Shown here: positions 7,199 to 7,414 of the stretch, piece after piece | Numbering within the stretch: the first letter of the stretch is position 1 | Layout: the number at the start of each line of letters is the position of its first letter | Assembly: GCA_937941555.1 (NCBI GenBank) | Contig: CALDHJ010000573.1 | Span: 1 to 7,414, forward strand | Source: an uncultured Granulosicoccaceae bacterium | GTDB taxonomy: Bacteria; Pseudomonadota; Gammaproteobacteria; CALCKW01 | Direction of reading: 5' to 3' | Length of the DNA stretch: 7,414 bases | Translations under genes and position numbers: made by a program | The notes under the pieces: model-generated | Database searches by the model: none | Seen by the model: only the letters and a program-made list of their open reading frames with translations | Told to the model about the DNA's origin: nothing

Positions 7199-7414
7199 TT
7201 ACCTGACTGTTGTACCGACTGTGCCGCCACAGACTACCCGGATCATCTCGCCGGGTGTGTTCAAGTTGAAGACACGGAGCGGGATCTCGTTGTCCCGACA
7301 CATTACCAGTGCGGTGGTGTCCATCACGCCGAGCTTGCGGTTGATGGCGTCATCGTAAGCGAGCTCGTCAAACAGCACCGCGTCGGGGTTGCGCATCGGA
7401 TCGGAATCGTAGAT
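7199..7414 (-). CDS. pyrH: UMP kinase (uridylate kinase), C-terminal part only
   Basis: PyrH phosphorylates UMP to UDP in pyrimidine nucleotide synthesis; the bacterial enzyme is a hexamer of the amino-acid-kinase fold, unrelated to eukaryotic UMP/CMP kinases. The last 71 codons are visible, from IYDSDP through to the TAA stop at 7199-7201. Family landmarks are YDSDP (nucleotide-binding loop), [31 protein letters not shown] and a terminal [11 protein letters not shown]. About 170 N-terminal residues lie beyond the right edge. An internal ATG at 7396 is not a start, because the conserved YDSDP motif extends in frame upstream of it. It sits directly before frr, the usual order. Confidence 0.95.
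   Translation of the reverse strand: MYDSDPMRNPDAVLFDELAYDDAINRKLGVMDTTALVMCRDNEIPLRVFNLNTPGEMIRVVCGGTVGTTVR

Noticed and set aside
1..7414. Mobile element, CRISPR array, tRNA or rRNA gene, defence or other novel system
   Set aside because: Apart from one 265-nt spacer and small gaps, the window is filled by seven conserved housekeeping genes in their usual order. I saw no repeat array, transposase or RNA gene.

Overview
This window carries one ordinary, well-conserved chromosomal gene cluster, entirely on the minus strand. In transcription order it reads pyrH (3' end only), frr, uppS, cdsA, dxr, rseP and bamA (its 3' end runs off the left edge). This is the classic envelope-biogenesis and translation cluster of proteobacteria. 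The gene order, an outer-membrane BamA with a signal peptide, and the close residue-by-residue match of UppS, Dxr, Frr and RseP to the E. coli proteins (from memory) point to a Gram-negative, probably gammaproteobacterial, host. The DNA is GC-rich. A betaproteobacterium is less likely but cannot be excluded, and no genus can be named.

Layout, right to left: pyrH ends at 7199, and frr starts 7 nt later. A 43-nt gap leads to uppS. From there the genes overlap: uppS/cdsA by 8 nt (GTG start), cdsA/dxr by 4 nt (GTGA) and dxr/rseP by 4 nt (ATGA), which suggests a single coupled transcript. The only sizeable non-coding stretch is 2199-2463, between rseP and bamA. It holds two dyad symmetries and a weak sigma70-like promoter candidate. 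bamA has no stop codon inside the window; it reads as one uninterrupted frame from 2198 to base 1.

The products fit together. PyrH makes UDP for nucleotide and cell-wall precursors, and Frr recycles ribosomes. Dxr starts the MEP route to isoprenoids, and UppS turns isoprenoid units into the undecaprenyl carrier for peptidoglycan and O-antigen. CdsA makes CDP-diacylglycerol for phospholipids. RseP is the intramembrane protease of the envelope stress response, and BamA is the core of the outer-membrane protein insertion machine.

I found no mobile element, CRISPR array, RNA gene, phage gene or candidate new system. The many plus-strand reading frames are antisense shadows of these genes. The best places for a second look are the rseP-bamA spacer and a few start-site and loop details.
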